A stretch of DNA of 64,000 bases from DATCJU01 sp036562635 (GTDB taxonomy: Bacteria; Actinomycetota; Actinomycetes; Mycobacteriales; Pseudonocardiaceae), in the NCBI GenBank assembly GCA_036562635.1, contig DATCJU010000099.1, positions 1-64,000 of the forward strand, in the 5' to 3' direction. A program made the translations under genes and the position numbers. Of the stretch, positions 25,191 through 34,445 are shown in pieces. Positions within the stretch are counted from its first letter, which is position 1. Every line of letters starts with the position of its first letter. The notes under the pieces were generated by a model. The model had not been told where the DNA came from and searched no databases. It worked only from the letters and a program-made list of their open reading frames with translations.

Positions 25191-25334
25191 CGTTCGCCTC
25201 CGGTCAGGCTCCGCTCACACCTGTGAGCTGCTCGTGGACACGTGGTCACGTCACCGGGCGCGATCAAACCACATCGTCACCGCGCCACCCTAGAGCGAGG
25301 GGTGGCCGTGTGACCCAATGGTTGCCGGGCCGGA

Positions 25335-28118
25335 TCAGACGCTACCCACGGCGACCACGCCGCGGCGCACCGCCTCCACCGCCTTGGCCGCGGTTCGGCC
25401 GAGCGGGTCGGCCGAGCCGACCACCTCCCTGATCTGGTCCAGCAGGTCGATCACCTGACGGCACCAGCGCACGAAGTCCCCGGCGGACAGCTCCTGACCG
25501 TTGGCCTCGGCAGCGGTGAGCACCTTCTCCAGGGATTCGCCGCGAGCCCACCTGAAGACCGGCCAGGCGAAGCCGGCGTCCGGTTCGCGCGTCCGCTCCA
25601 GCCGGTGGCGTCGCTCGTCGTCCTCCAGTTCGGCCCACAGCCGGGTCATGGCCTCCAGGACCTCGCTGATCCGGCCGGCGGGAACGCGTGGTGCCACGGG
25701 GGAGTCACGGCGGGACTCGAACACCAGGGCGGAGACCACCGCGGCCAGTTCCGCCGGTTCCAGCCCGTACCAGATGCCACGACGCAGACACTCCGCGGCC
25801 AACAGATCCGACTCGCTGTAGAGACGGGCGAGCCGACGGCCGTGGTCGGTGACGTGTTCCCCGTCGTCGCCGACCGCGAGGTACCCACGCTCCCGCAGCA
25901 GGGCCCGGATCCGGTCGAACGCGCGGGCCAGCGAGTGGGTGGTGGCCGCGACCTTGCGTCGCAGCTGCTCGGTCTCGGCGGACAACCGCTGGTACCGCTC
26001 CGCCCAGCGGGCGTGCTCCTCCCGCTTGTCGCAGCCGTGGCAGGGGTGGTTGCGCAACGCCCGGCGCAGCGTCATCAGCTCGGGGTCGTCGGCCGGGGCG
26101 CCCCCACCACGTCGGCGACCGTTCGGCGGGGTGATCCCGGTGTTGCGTAGCGTGGAAGCCAGGTCACGGCGAGCCCGCGGGGAGCGGATGTCCACGTTCT
26201 TGGGCAGCCGTACCCGGCCGAGCGGTTCCACCGGCGCCGGGAAGTCGGCCACCGAGAGCCGCCCGGCCCACCGGTCCTCGGTGACCACCAGCGGCCGCGG
26301 TTCGCTCATCGGTTCGATCCCGGGGTCGATCACCACGGCCAGGCCGCTGCGCCGCCCGGACGGCACGGCGATCACGTCACCACGCCGCAGCCGTTCCAGG
26401 GACGCCGCCGCCTCCGCGCGCCGGTTCGCCCGGTTCTGCCTGGCCAGCAGCCGTTCCCGCTCGGTGATCCGACGCCGCAGCTCGGCGTACTCGGCGAAGT
26501 CGCCCAGGTGGCAGGTCATGGCCTCGGCGTAACCGGCCAGGGCCTCGGTGTTGCGTTCGACCCGACGGGCCAGTCCCACCACCGAGCGGTCGGCCTGGAA
26601 CTGGGCGAAGGACTGCTCCAGCAGCTCCCGGGCCGCAGCCGCGCCCAGCCGCTCGACCAGGTTGACCGCCATGTTGTAGCCGGGTCGGAACGAGGAGCGC
26701 AACGGGTAGGTGCGGGTGGAGGCCAGTCCGGCGACCTGCTTGGGGTCCATCCCGGGGTGCCACAGCACGACCGCGTGGCCCTCCACGTCGATCCCCCGCC
26801 GGCCGGCCCGGCCGGTGAGCTGCGTGTACTCGCCCGGGGTGAGGTCGACGTGTGCCTCCCCGTTGAACTTGACCAGCTTCTCCAGCAGCACGGTACGGGC
26901 CGGCATGTTGATGCCCAGGGCGAGGGTCTCCGTGGCGAAGACGACCTTCACCAGACCGTTGACGAACAGCTCCTCGACGGTCTCCTTGAACGCGGGCAGC
27001 AGACCGGCGTGGTGGGAGGCGACACCACGTTCCAGTGCCTCACGCCACTCCCAGAAGCCGAGCACGGCCAGGTCCCCGTCGGGCAGCTCGGCGGTGTGCC
27101 GGTCGATGATCCGCCGGATCTGCTCCACCTCGTCGTCGGTGGTCAGTCGCAGACCGGCCTGCACGCACTGGGCGACCGCAGCGTCACACCCGTTGCGGCT
27201 GAAGATGAAGACGATCGCGGGCAACAGCCCGGCGGAGTCCAGCCGGCGCAGCACGTCCACCCGGGACGGCGGCCGCCAGCGTGGACCGCCACCGTTCTCG
27301 CCCCGGCGCGACCCGCGGAACCGGCCCCACGGTACGTGCCGACGCTCCATCTCCTGGACGTGGCGCAGCAGGTGGGGGTTGAGCCGCAGCTCGCCCCTGG
27401 ACTCCCCGAAGAGGTCGAACATGCGGTTGCCGACCAGCATGTGCTGCCACAACGGCACCGGCCGGTGTTCGTCGACCACGACGGTGGTGTCACCGCGGAC
27501 CGCCACCAGCCACTCACCGAACTCCTCGGCGTTGCTGACGGTCGCAGACAGGCTGACCACCCGTACGTGCTCGGGCAGGTGCAGGATGACCTCCTCCCAC
27601 ACCGCGCCACGGAACCGGTCGGCGAGGTAGTGCACCTCGTCCATGACCACGTAGCCCAGCCCGTCCAGCGCGGGCGAGCCCGCGTAGAGCATGTTGCGCA
27701 GCACCTCGGTGGTCATCACGACCACCGGGGCGCTGCCGTTGATCGAGGTGTCCCCGGTGAGCAACCCGACCGTGGCCGGCCCGTACCGGGCCACCAGGTC
27801 GGAGTACTTCTGGTTGGACAGGGCCTTGATCGGGGTGGTGTAGAAGCACTTGCGCCCCTCGGACAGGGCCATGTGCACGGCGAACTCGCCGACGACGGTC
27901 TTGCCGGCCCCGGTCGGGGCGCACACCAGCACACCGTGCCCGTCCTCCAGCGCCTGGCAGGCGCGTTCCTGGAACGGGTCCAGGTCGAAGGTGAGCTGTG
28001 CGGTGAAGTCGGTCAGGCGGGGGTAGGCCGCACGACGGCGTGACGCCGCGTAAGCCTCCGCCGGTGACAGGGACGCGGATCGAGTGGGGCGAACGGCCAC
28101 CCCTTCAGGTTTCCACAC
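25335..28118 (-). CDS. helY: DEAD/DEAH-box RNA helicase of the Ski2/Mtr4 type (HelY)
   Basis: A 927-residue superfamily 2 helicase. Motif I is APTGAGKT near residue 71, motif II DEVH near 161, motif III SAT, and motif VI QLTGRAGRRG near residue 430. The C-terminal DSHCT-like helical domain (about 720-920) places it with Ski2/Mtr4-type RNA helicases, called HelY in mycobacteria. A CHGCDKREEH cysteine motif occurs near residue 690. It is expected to unwind structured RNA, perhaps in decay. It lies downstream of tatA-tatC as in other actinobacteria. The start is uncertain: GTG 28118 has no Shine-Dalgarno sequence. Confidence 0.9.
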   Translation of the reverse strand: MWKPEGVAVRPTRSASLSPAEAYAASRRRAAYPRLTDFTAQLTFDLDPFQERACQALEDGHGVLVCAPTGAGKTVVGEFAVHMALSEGRKCFYTTPIKALSNQKYSDLVARYGPATVGLLTGDTSINGSAPVVVMTTEVLRNMLYAGSPALDGLGYVVMDEVHYLADRFRGAVWEEVILHLPEHVRVVSLSATVSNAEEFGEWLVAVRGDTTVVVDEHRPVPLWQHMLVGNRMFDLFGESRGELRLNPHLLRHVQEMERRHVPWGRFRGSRRGENGGGPRWRPPSRVDVLRRLDSAGLLPAIVFIFSRNGCDAAVAQCVQAGLRLTTDDEVEQIRRIIDRHTAELPDGDLAVLGFWEWREALERGVASHHAGLLPAFKETVEELFVNGLVKVVFATETLALGINMPARTVLLEKLVKFNGEAHVDLTPGEYTQLTGRAGRRGIDVEGHAVVLWHPGMDPKQVAGLASTRTYPLRSSFRPGYNMAVNLVERLGAAAARELLEQSFAQFQADRSVVGLARRVERNTEALAGYAEAMTCHLGDFAEYAELRRRITERERLLARQNRANRRAEAAASLERLRRGDVIAVPSGRRSGLAVVIDPGIEPMSEPRPLVVTEDRWAGRLSVADFPAPVEPLGRVRLPKNVDIRSPRARRDLASTLRNTGITPPNGRRRGGGAPADDPELMTLRRALRNHPCHGCDKREEHARWAERYQRLSAETEQLRRKVAATTHSLARAFDRIRALLRERGYLAVGDDGEHVTDHGRRLARLYSESDLLAAECLRRGIWYGLEPAELAAVVSALVFESRRDSPVAPRVPAGRISEVLEAMTRLWAELEDDERRHRLERTREPDAGFAWPVFRWARGESLEKVLTAAEANGQELSAGDFVRWCRQVIDLLDQIREVVGSADPLGRTAAKAVEAVRRGVVAVGSV

Positions 28119-28145
28119 TCGTGTGGGTCACGCCGGGCGCGGTCC

Positions 28146-28164
28146 CCACCACCGGAGGTGGTGG
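28146..28164 (-). terminator. Short hairpin between the DAGK-like gene and helY
   Basis: CCACCACC and GGTGGTGG form an 8-base stem with a 3-base loop, 136 bases after the lipid-kinase-like stop and 28 bases before helY. It may be a terminator or only a leader hairpin. Confidence 0.3.
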
Positions 28165-28299
28165 CGGTCACGCCCGGCACCGCCAGGGGTGCGACGCTCC
28201 TCACCACCGGGACGCACCCTCCTCCCGAAGCGGCCGCTCCCGACGGGCATCCCCGGGTCGGGAACGCACCGGCACACAACACCGCCCCTGGCCGGTGGG

Positions 28300-29187
28300 T
28301 CAGGCGGCATCCACCACGGTGAGGGCGCCCGGTTCGCACCGGACGGTCAGTGGTAGCCGGGCCTGACGCTCACCGTCCGCGTACGCCACCCAGCCGTTGG
28401 CCCCGCCCAGGCGGACCGAGCGCGCCCGGAACGTGGTGACCTCGGGGCGGTCGACGTGTCGGCCGCTGCGCAGGGTGGGCAGGATGCTCAGCAGGGTGCG
28501 CCGGGCGACCGCCCCCACCACGGTCACGTCGAACAGCTCGTCGGCGGGATCGGCGTCCGGGCAGATCGGGATGCCCCCGCCGTAGCTGCGGGTGTTGCCG
28601 ACCGCCACCAGGGTGGCCTCCAGCTCGATGCGCTTCGTCCCGGCGTCCACCACCAGTGGCTGGGGCCGCAGGCGCAGCAGCTCGGCGACGACCGCGAGGT
28701 CGTAGCGGCGCGGCCCGCGCGGCCAGCGCATCCGGTTGGCCCGGGCGTTCACCGCCGCGTCGAAACCCGCGCACAGCACGGTGGCGAACCAGGACCCGCC
28801 GGCGATGCGCCCCAGGTCGATACGCCGTCGTCGGCCGATGCGCAGTCCCTGGGCCACCTCCCCCGCCGCGGCGATCGGGTCGGCCGGCATGCCGAGCGCG
28901 GTGCCCAGGTCGTTCCCGGTACCGGCCGGGACGACGGCGAGCGCGGTGCTCGTGCCCGCGCAGGCCTGCACCGCGGCGTGCGCCGCACCGTCCCCGCCCA
29001 GGACCACCACCACGTCCGCCCCGTCGGCGACGGCCGCGGCCGCCAACCCCGTGGCCTGGCCGGGATCGAGGGCCACGTGCAGGCTCAGCTCGTCGGAGAC
29101 GGCACGGAGCAGCTCGGCGACCCGCCCGGAGACCCTTCCGGCGGTACCGGCTCCGGCGGCGGGGTTGACCAGCAGGACGGTGCGCAC
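28300..29187 (-). CDS. Diacylglycerol/sphingosine kinase family protein
   Basis: A 295-residue lipid kinase of the DAGK catalytic family. LVNPAAGAG at the start, the nucleotide-binding GGDG (VVLGGDGAAH, about 61-70) and PAGTGNDLGTALGM are the classic blocks. It would phosphorylate diacylglycerol or a related lipid at the inner membrane face, recycling lipid by-products or making phosphatidic acid precursors. GTG 29187 is the start. It is separated from tatC by a strong hairpin, so it has its own promoter or depends on read-through, and it runs on toward helY with about 180 bases between. Lipid substrate unproven. Confidence 0.85.
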   Translation of the reverse strand: MRTVLLVNPAAGAGTAGRVSGRVAELLRAVSDELSLHVALDPGQATGLAAAAVADGADVVVVLGGDGAAHAAVQACAGTSTALAVVPAGTGNDLGTALGMPADPIAAAGEVAQGLRIGRRRRIDLGRIAGGSWFATVLCAGFDAAVNARANRMRWPRGPRRYDLAVVAELLRLRPQPLVVDAGTKRIELEATLVAVGNTRSYGGGIPICPDADPADELFDVTVVGAVARRTLLSILPTLRSGRHVDRPEVTTFRARSVRLGGANGWVAYADGERQARLPLTVRCEPGALTVVDAA

Positions 29188-29257
29188 GACGGAACATCAT
29201 CGCGGAGAAGGGGGACCGGCACCAGGGACCAGGACAACCGGACGCCCTCGAACGTCA

Positions 29258-29290
29258 CAGGGCTCACCACCCAGTGGGTGGTGAGCCCTG
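29258..29290 (-). terminator. Hairpin terminator after tatC
   Basis: A 16-base inverted repeat (29258-29273 with 29275-29290; in practice a 13-14-base stem with a short loop) 26 bases beyond the tatC stop codon. Confidence 0.7.
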
Positions 29291-29315
29291 GACGAGGATG
29301 CCGCAATTCACCGGA

Positions 29316-30284
29316 TCAGGTGACGTCCCCGTACTGGTCGGCCTTCCGTCCCGGAGCCGGACCGGGGTCCTCGGCCTCGACCGGTGGCAGCGGCGAGGCC
29401 TCGTCGTCGGACCAGGAGTCCCAGCCCTCGGCTGCCCGCTTCCGGGCCTTGCGCCGGTCGTGGATCCGAGCCACCTGGGCGGCCACCTCGAACAACAGGG
29501 TCAGCGCGAGCGCCAGGGCCACCATGGAGAAGGGGTCCTGCCCCGGGGTGGCCACCGCGGCGAAGACGAACAGCCCGAAGATGATCCCCCGGCGCCATCC
29601 GCTCAGCCGCTGGTAGCTGAGCACACCGGCCCGGTTGAGCATCACCACCAGCAGCGGCAGCTCGAAGCTCACCCCGAAGATGATCAACATCGCCAGGATG
29701 AAACTGATGTACTTCTCGCCGGTCAGCGCGGTGATGATCTGTCCCTCGGCGAAACCGAGCAGGAAGCTCAGACCCTCGCCCACCACGTAGTAGGCCAGCA
29801 CCGCGCCCCCGACGAACAGCACCGCCGCGAAACCGGCGAAGGTCAACGCGAACCGACGCTCGTTCTCGTACAGCCCCGGTGTGATGAACGCCCAGATCTG
29901 GTAGAGCCAGATCGGGGAGCCCAGGACCACGCCCGCGGCCACCGCCACCTTGAACTGGAGCAGGAACGCCTCGAACGGGGCGGTGGCCAGCAGCCGGCAC
30001 TCGCCGTCCGGGCCGAGCGTCAGCCGCACGGTCGGCGGCAGCTCGCAGTACGGGCGGGTCAGCACGTCACCGAGGCTGGGCATGCCCAGCGGGCCGTGCT
30101 CGAACCACAGGAAGCCGAGCACCGTGGTGCCCGCCACCGTCAACAACGAGACCGCCAGCCGGTACCTGAGTTCGTACAGGTGCTCGACGAGGGTCATCGT
30201 GCCGTCGGGGTTGTGCTTGCGCCCCCAACGGCGTCGTGCGCCTCGACGTCCCGGCAGCAGGCGGCGGAGCGGATTGCCCCCCAC
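29316..30284 (-). CDS. tatC: Sec-independent protein translocase TatC
   Basis: TatC is the receptor of the twin-arginine translocase and recognises the RR signal of folded exported proteins. The 322-residue protein starts with a basic region and MTLVEHLYELRYRL, the typical TatC amphipathic segment. About six membrane helices follow, with a charged C-terminal tail. The conserved F-E glutamate region (PFEAFLLQFKVA) is present. It lies 20 bases after tatA and belongs to the pafB-pafC-tatA-tatC block seen across actinobacteria. No tatB is in the window; in many actinobacteria it lies elsewhere. A hairpin follows the gene. Confidence 0.95.
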   Translation of the reverse strand: MGGNPLRRLLPGRRGARRRWGRKHNPDGTMTLVEHLYELRYRLAVSLLTVAGTTVLGFLWFEHGPLGMPSLGDVLTRPYCELPPTVRLTLGPDGECRLLATAPFEAFLLQFKVAVAAGVVLGSPIWLYQIWAFITPGLYENERRFALTFAGFAAVLFVGGAVLAYYVVGEGLSFLLGFAEGQIITALTGEKYISFILAMLIIFGVSFELPLLVVMLNRAGVLSYQRLSGWRRGIIFGLFVFAAVATPGQDPFSMVALALALTLLFEVAAQVARIHDRRKARKRAAEGWDSWSDDEASPLPPVEAEDPGPAPGRKADQYGDVT

Positions 30285-30303
30285 CGTCCGAACCGTCCCC
30301 TCT

Positions 30304-30606
30304 TCAGTGCTTGCCGTCGTTCCGGGCCTGGGTCTGCTCCGCGGGCTCGGTCACCTTGGCACCGGTCTGGGGCGCGACCTGCGGCGATGCAGGTGGCAGC
30401 TGCTGCGGCTGGGCCGCGTCGGGCTGCGCCGCCGGAGCAGCCTGTCCGGTGCTCGTGTCGTCCTCGCGCAGGCCCTTCGTCTCCGCCTTGAAGATCCTCA
30501 GGGAGCGCCCGATCGCCCGTGCGCTGTCCGGCAGCTTCTTCGCCCCGAACAGCAGCACCAGCACAGCCAGGATGAGCAGCAACTCCCAGGGTCCGAGTGA
30601 TGGCAT
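30304..30606 (-). CDS. tatA: Twin-arginine translocase subunit TatA
   Basis: A 100-residue protein with one N-terminal membrane helix (PWELLLILAVLVLLFGAKKLP), the FGAKKLPD hinge, an amphipathic helix (ARAIGRSLRIFK) and a Gln/Pro/Ala-rich tail. TatA polymerises to form the Tat export pore. ATG 30606 is preceded by AGGAGG. It lies between the small membrane protein (30631-30864) and tatC, all in one direction. Tail length is normal for actinobacterial TatA. Confidence 0.95.
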   Translation of the reverse strand: MPSLGPWELLLILAVLVLLFGAKKLPDSARAIGRSLRIFKAETKGLREDDTSTGQAAPAAQPDAAQPQQLPPASPQVAPQTGAKVTEPAEQTQARNDGKH

Positions 30607-30630
30607 GACCTTGGTCCTCCTGTTTCCCCG

Positions 30631-30864
30631 TCAGCCGATGGTACGCGGGGAAGCCGTGTCGTCGTCGACGCTGCGCCGCTCGGCCATCGCCACCCGCAGT
30701 GCAGCGGTACGGGCGCGGAGCAGTCCGGTCTCGTCCCCGGTCTTCGCCGCCAGCTGGGCATAGGCCGCGGTGAACCGGCGCAACGCCAGGAGAACCCGAA
30801 CCACCAGCACCGCCAGCACCAGCAGTCCGACCGCGGCCAGCAACACGCTCAACAGGTACGGCAC
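30631..30864 (-). CDS. Small membrane protein upstream of tatA
   Basis: A 77-residue protein: one strong membrane helix (YLLSVLLAAVGLLVLAVLV, residues 3-21) followed by a charged cytoplasmic tail with helical character. I do not recognise a named family. Its conserved-looking place between pafC and tatA suggests a role with Tat or the membrane. A longer frame reaches 31098 inside pafC, but the GTG at 30864 is preferred because TACGGT lies exactly six bases upstream (30871-30876), indicating a leaderless transcript that begins just past the pafC stop codon at 30882. Confidence 0.65.
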   Translation of the reverse strand: MPYLLSVLLAAVGLLVLAVLVVRVLLALRRFTAAYAQLAAKTGDETGLLRARTAALRVAMAERRSVDDDTASPRTIG

Positions 30865-30881
30865 ACACTCACCGTAGCGGT

Positions 30882-31853
30882 TCAGTCGGCCGGTTGGTGA
30901 CGCGCCCGGAGCAACGCGAGCTCGGCCCGGTGGCGTACGGCCTGCGCCAGCTCCACCGGCTGTTCGATCCGGACCTGATCGCCCAGCCGGAGCAGCAGGC
31001 GCACCATCCACTCGTGGTCCGAGTAGGGCATGCGGATCCGGGTCCGACCCCCGCCGAGCTCCTCGACGTCCTCCACCAGGTAGTACTCGGCCACCCACCG
31101 GGCGTCGGGCTCCAGGACCAGCACCGCGGCGGGCTGGCCGGGCTCCGGCCGGAACAGGCCCGCCGACACGTCAGTGGGCCGGGCGTGCGCCGGGGCGTTC
31201 GCCGGCTCGTCCAGCATCCGGGCCTCGTCGATCCGGTCCAGCCGGAACAGCCGCACCTGCTCCACGGTGCGGCACCACGCCTCCAGGTAGCTCCGCCCCT
31301 CGACCAACAGCAGCCGCATCGGGTCCACGGTGCGCTCGGAGATGGTGTCCCGGGACGCGGTGTAGTAGCGCATCCACAGGGCCCGGCGCTGCTGCACGGC
31401 CTCGGTCACCGCCCGGCGCACCGGCGCGGGCACCGCGTTCTCCTGGACGCCCAGTCCGACCACGACCCCCGAGGGCTGGGCCCGTCCGACCGCGGCCTCG
31501 ATCTTGGCCAGGGCACGGCGCACCGACTCGGAGTCGGCGACACCGGGTGTCTCGGCCAGGGCGCGCAGCCCGACGAGCAGCGGGGTCGCCTCGGCCGCGG
31601 TCAGGCGCAGCGGGCGACGCATACCGGCGTCGAAGATGACGCTGATCGTGTCGCCCTCGAAGGAGAGGTCGATCAGGTCACCCGGCCCGTAGCCGGGCAG
31701 CCCGCACATCCACAGCAGCTCCAGGTCCCGGCGCAGCTGGCGTACGGTCACCCCGAAGTCGGCGGCGGCCTCCTCGAACCGCACACCGGGGTGCGCCAGC
31801 AGGTAGGGCACCAGGGCCAGCAGTCGGGGCAGACGGTCGGTCGCGCTGCTCAT
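30882..31853 (-). CDS. pafC: WYL-domain transcriptional activator PafC
   Basis: PafC works with PafB as a heterodimer that, in mycobacteria, activates DNA-damage genes independently of LexA. The 323-residue protein has an N-terminal winged helix (LPRLLALVPYLLAHPG, about 8-60), a WYL domain (about 140-220; RYYTASRDTISERTVDP and YLEAWCRTVEQVRLFRLDRI) and the WCX C-terminal extension. ATG 31853 overlaps the pafB stop codon by two bases in an ATGA arrangement, so translation is coupled. The next gene starts 17 bases after it, from its own candidate promoter. Confidence 0.93.
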   Translation of the reverse strand: MSSATDRLPRLLALVPYLLAHPGVRFEEAAADFGVTVRQLRRDLELLWMCGLPGYGPGDLIDLSFEGDTISVIFDAGMRRPLRLTAAEATPLLVGLRALAETPGVADSESVRRALAKIEAAVGRAQPSGVVVGLGVQENAVPAPVRRAVTEAVQQRRALWMRYYTASRDTISERTVDPMRLLLVEGRSYLEAWCRTVEQVRLFRLDRIDEARMLDEPANAPAHARPTDVSAGLFRPEPGQPAAVLVLEPDARWVAEYYLVEDVEELGGGRTRIRMPYSDHEWMVRLLLRLGDQVRIEQPVELAQAVRHRAELALLRARHQPAD

Positions 31854-32878
31854 CGCACGTCCCCTCCCCCAGCGGCCTCCCCCGGGGCGGGCCGGCCGGT
31901 GTCCGTCGCATGGGCGCGTAGGGCGCCCTCCAGCAGCTCGTGCACCGCCTTGCGCAGGGTGTCCGGTTCCAACACCACCACGTCCGGGCCGTATCCGGCG
32001 ATCCAGCTCGCGGCCGAGTCCGGGTAACGCAGGTCGATCTCCACGATGTCGCCGGCCGTGCCGTCCAGCTCCGCCGACCGCAGGTGCCGGGCACGGCGAC
32101 GCAACCCGTTGGCCTTGTCCCGGGCGAGCCACAGTCGGGCCGTGGTCGCCGGTGGGGGCGGCTCGGCGTTGCCGGCGACGATCTGCAGCAGGTCGACGTC
32201 CGGTGGACGGCGTACCGCGCCGGCGGGACCGACGGTCCGCACCTCACCGACGATGCGCGAGAGCCGGAAGCACCGGGTGGCCTGCCGTCCCCGGTCGTGC
32301 CCAACCAGGTACCAGCGACCGCGCCAGGACACCACGCCCCAGGGCTCCACCTCGCGGCGCTGCGCGTCGGGGGCGCTCGACCGGCGGTAGTCGAAGGTCA
32401 CCGCGTGTCCGCTCTGCACGGCCGCCAGCAGCGGCCCGAAGGCCGGCTCGCTGGTACGCACCTTGGGCTCCACCGCGGCCGGTACCGAGTCGTCCACGTC
32501 GACGCCGGCGGCCCGCAGCTTCAGCAGTGCCCCGTGGGCAGCACCGGTCAGTTCCGGGGAGTCCCACAGCCGGACCGCCAGCGCGACCGCCGCCGCCTCG
32601 TCGGGCTCCAGGTCGATGTCCGGCAACTCGTAGTCGTGCCGCGCGATCCGGTAGCCGTCGACCGTGTCGAACACCGAGTTGCGGCCGGTCTCCAGGGGTA
32701 TGCCCAGGTCCCGCAGCTCCGCCTTGTCCCGCTCGAACATCCGGAAGAACGCCTCGTCGCTGGGCGCGTCGGCGTAACCGGGCACGATGGAGCGGATCCG
32801 CTCGGCGGGAAGGTACTGCCGGGTGGACAGCAGGCACAGCACCAGATTGACCAACCGTTCGGCGCGTGCGGTGGACAC
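31850..32878 (-). CDS. pafB: WYL-domain transcriptional activator PafB
   Basis: PafB pairs with PafC; mycobacterial PafBC recruits RNA polymerase at RecA-independent DNA-damage promoters. This 342-residue protein has an N-terminal helix-turn-helix region (AERLVNLVLCLLSTRQYLPA), a WYL domain (about 140-215; TFDYRRSSAPDAQRREVEPWGVVSWRGRWYLVGHD) and a C-terminal WCX region. GTG 32878 has TAAGGT six bases upstream (32885-32890), a leaderless promoter that separates it from the Gfo/Idh/MocA gene. It overlaps pafC by four bases. Confidence 0.93.
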   Translation of the reverse strand: MSTARAERLVNLVLCLLSTRQYLPAERIRSIVPGYADAPSDEAFFRMFERDKAELRDLGIPLETGRNSVFDTVDGYRIARHDYELPDIDLEPDEAAAVALAVRLWDSPELTGAAHGALLKLRAAGVDVDDSVPAAVEPKVRTSEPAFGPLLAAVQSGHAVTFDYRRSSAPDAQRREVEPWGVVSWRGRWYLVGHDRGRQATRCFRLSRIVGEVRTVGPAGAVRRPPDVDLLQIVAGNAEPPPPATTARLWLARDKANGLRRRARHLRSAELDGTAGDIVEIDLRYPDSAASWIAGYGPDVVVLEPDTLRKAVHELLEGALRAHATDTGRPAPGEAAGGGDVR

Positions 32879-33006
32879 GAGCGCACCTTAACCCGCCACG
32901 CAGAGTGGCGGTGGACCGCAGGGGGTTTCTCCCCGCTCCGGGAAGGACACCGCAGCACACCCCCTCCTGGACCAGGGCTGGACCGGGACCCACAGGTCCG
33001 CAGGGT

Positions 33007-33031
33007 GTGGCCCACCAGAACGGTGGGTCAC
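33007..33031 (-). terminator. Hairpin after the Gfo/Idh/MocA gene
   Basis: Arms 33007-33016 and 33022-33031 pair with one mismatch around a 5-base loop, 28 bases past the stop. Together with the pafB leaderless promoter it isolates pafBC from the upstream gene. Confidence 0.45.
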
Positions 33032-33058
33032 CGTGCGTTCCCGAGCGGAGACCGGGTG

Positions 33059-34369
33059 TCACCGGACCGCGGTCGGCACCAGGTGCTCGACGGTACCCCG
33101 GCGACGCGCCCGTTCCGCGGCGAACACCACCCGATGGCTGTCCAGGCTGGCCTCGACCCCGGAGAGCACCAGATCGGGTCGCCCGGCGTGCAGTGCCTCC
33201 ACCGTGGCCTCCACCAACCCGGCGTCCCCACCGGCATGCTCTCCCGGGGGCAGCCCGCCGGGCGGAACGGTGTCGATCACCGTGGTCCGTTCGCTGCGGA
33301 AGTCGAAGACCTCCAGGTACCGCCCGTCGCCGGTGATCTGGCCCCGGGACCCGTGGATCCGGGTACGCCGGTTCTCGACCGGGGAGAAGGCCGTGAGGCT
33401 GAACGTCGCGGTGATCCCACCCGCGTACTCCAGGTTGACCACCTGGTGGTCGCAGACGTCGTTGTCGCAGGCGTAGACGCACCGCCCGTAGGGTCCCTCG
33501 GCCAAGGCGCGGTACAACGCCTCCTCGGTGCGCTCGTCGGTGACCGCCTCCAGCAGGAGCCGCACGGTCCCGTCCCGCTGCAGTCCGGCCCGGTACAGCC
33601 GCGGCGCCGAGTAGGGGCAGCCGGGCTCCAGCACGCAGTCCAGGCAGCGGTCCGCGGCCTCCGGCGGGCGGTTCTCCGGGCGGAAGTGCACCAGGGCACC
33701 GAAGGAGGACACGCGCCGGACCGGTCGGCCGACGAGATATCCCAGCCAGTCGATGTCGTGGCAGGACTTGGCCAGCAGCACGAACGTCGACTCGTTCTCC
33801 CGCCGCCAGTTGCCGCGGACGTAGGAGTGGGCGAAGTGCCAGAACCCGACCGGTTCGAGGTGCTCCACCCCGACGATGTCTCCCACCACGCCGGACTCCA
33901 ACAGCTCCACCAGCCGACGGGTGTAGGGCGAGTAGCGCATCACGTGACAGACCACCACCGTGACCCCGGTGCGGCACGCCGCCTCCGCGATGGCCACGCA
34001 CTCCTGCTCGGAGGTGGCCATCGGTTTCTCCAGCAGCATGTCGTAGCCGTGTTCGGCACACGCCACGGCACAGGCGTGGTGGTCTGCGTCCTGGGTGGCG
34101 ACGATCACCAGATCGGCGAGCCGCGGCCGCTCGAGCATCTCCTGCCAGCAGGAGAAGACCCGGTCCGCGGGCAGCCGGTGCCGCGTGGCGAAACGCTCCC
34201 GCCGGACCGGCCGGGGCTCGGCCACCGCGACGATCCGCGCGTGGGGCTGGGCGGCGACGAGCCGGGCGTAGCCGGAGCCACGCGCCCCGGCGCCCACCAC
34301 GGCCACCTCCAGTGGGCGGTCGAGCCGTACCCCGACGTGGTCGTTCAGGTTGATATGTTCGCGTCGCAC
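33059..34369 (-). CDS. Gfo/Idh/MocA family oxidoreductase with cysteine clusters
   Basis: A 436-residue NAD(P)-dependent dehydrogenase-like protein. The N-terminal Rossmann fold begins VAVVGAGARGSGYARL; LLEKPMATSEQE is the family's catalytic-lysine motif EKP. The C-terminal alpha/beta domain carries two cysteine clusters, RCLDCVLEPGCPYSA and CVYACDNDVCDHQ, which may bind metal or stabilise the fold. Substrates in this family are usually sugars or inositols. The GTG at 34369 with GGAGG upstream is chosen; an ATG at 34396 is possible. It is inserted between pafA and pafB, which normally stand close together, so its job probably has nothing to do with pupylation. Confidence 0.85.
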   Translation of the reverse strand: MRREHINLNDHVGVRLDRPLEVAVVGAGARGSGYARLVAAQPHARIVAVAEPRPVRRERFATRHRLPADRVFSCWQEMLERPRLADLVIVATQDADHHACAVACAEHGYDMLLEKPMATSEQECVAIAEAACRTGVTVVVCHVMRYSPYTRRLVELLESGVVGDIVGVEHLEPVGFWHFAHSYVRGNWRRENESTFVLLAKSCHDIDWLGYLVGRPVRRVSSFGALVHFRPENRPPEAADRCLDCVLEPGCPYSAPRLYRAGLQRDGTVRLLLEAVTDERTEEALYRALAEGPYGRCVYACDNDVCDHQVVNLEYAGGITATFSLTAFSPVENRRTRIHGSRGQITGDGRYLEVFDFRSERTTVIDTVPPGGLPPGEHAGGDAGLVEATVEALHAGRPDLVLSGVEASLDSHRVVFAAERARRRGTVEHLVPTAVR

Positions 34370-34445
34370 CAGGCCTCCCTCCCCCGGCCCGGTCATGAGG
34401 GCGCGGCCGGTCGGACGGGCGGCCCGCGTCCGGCGCGCCGCCCCG

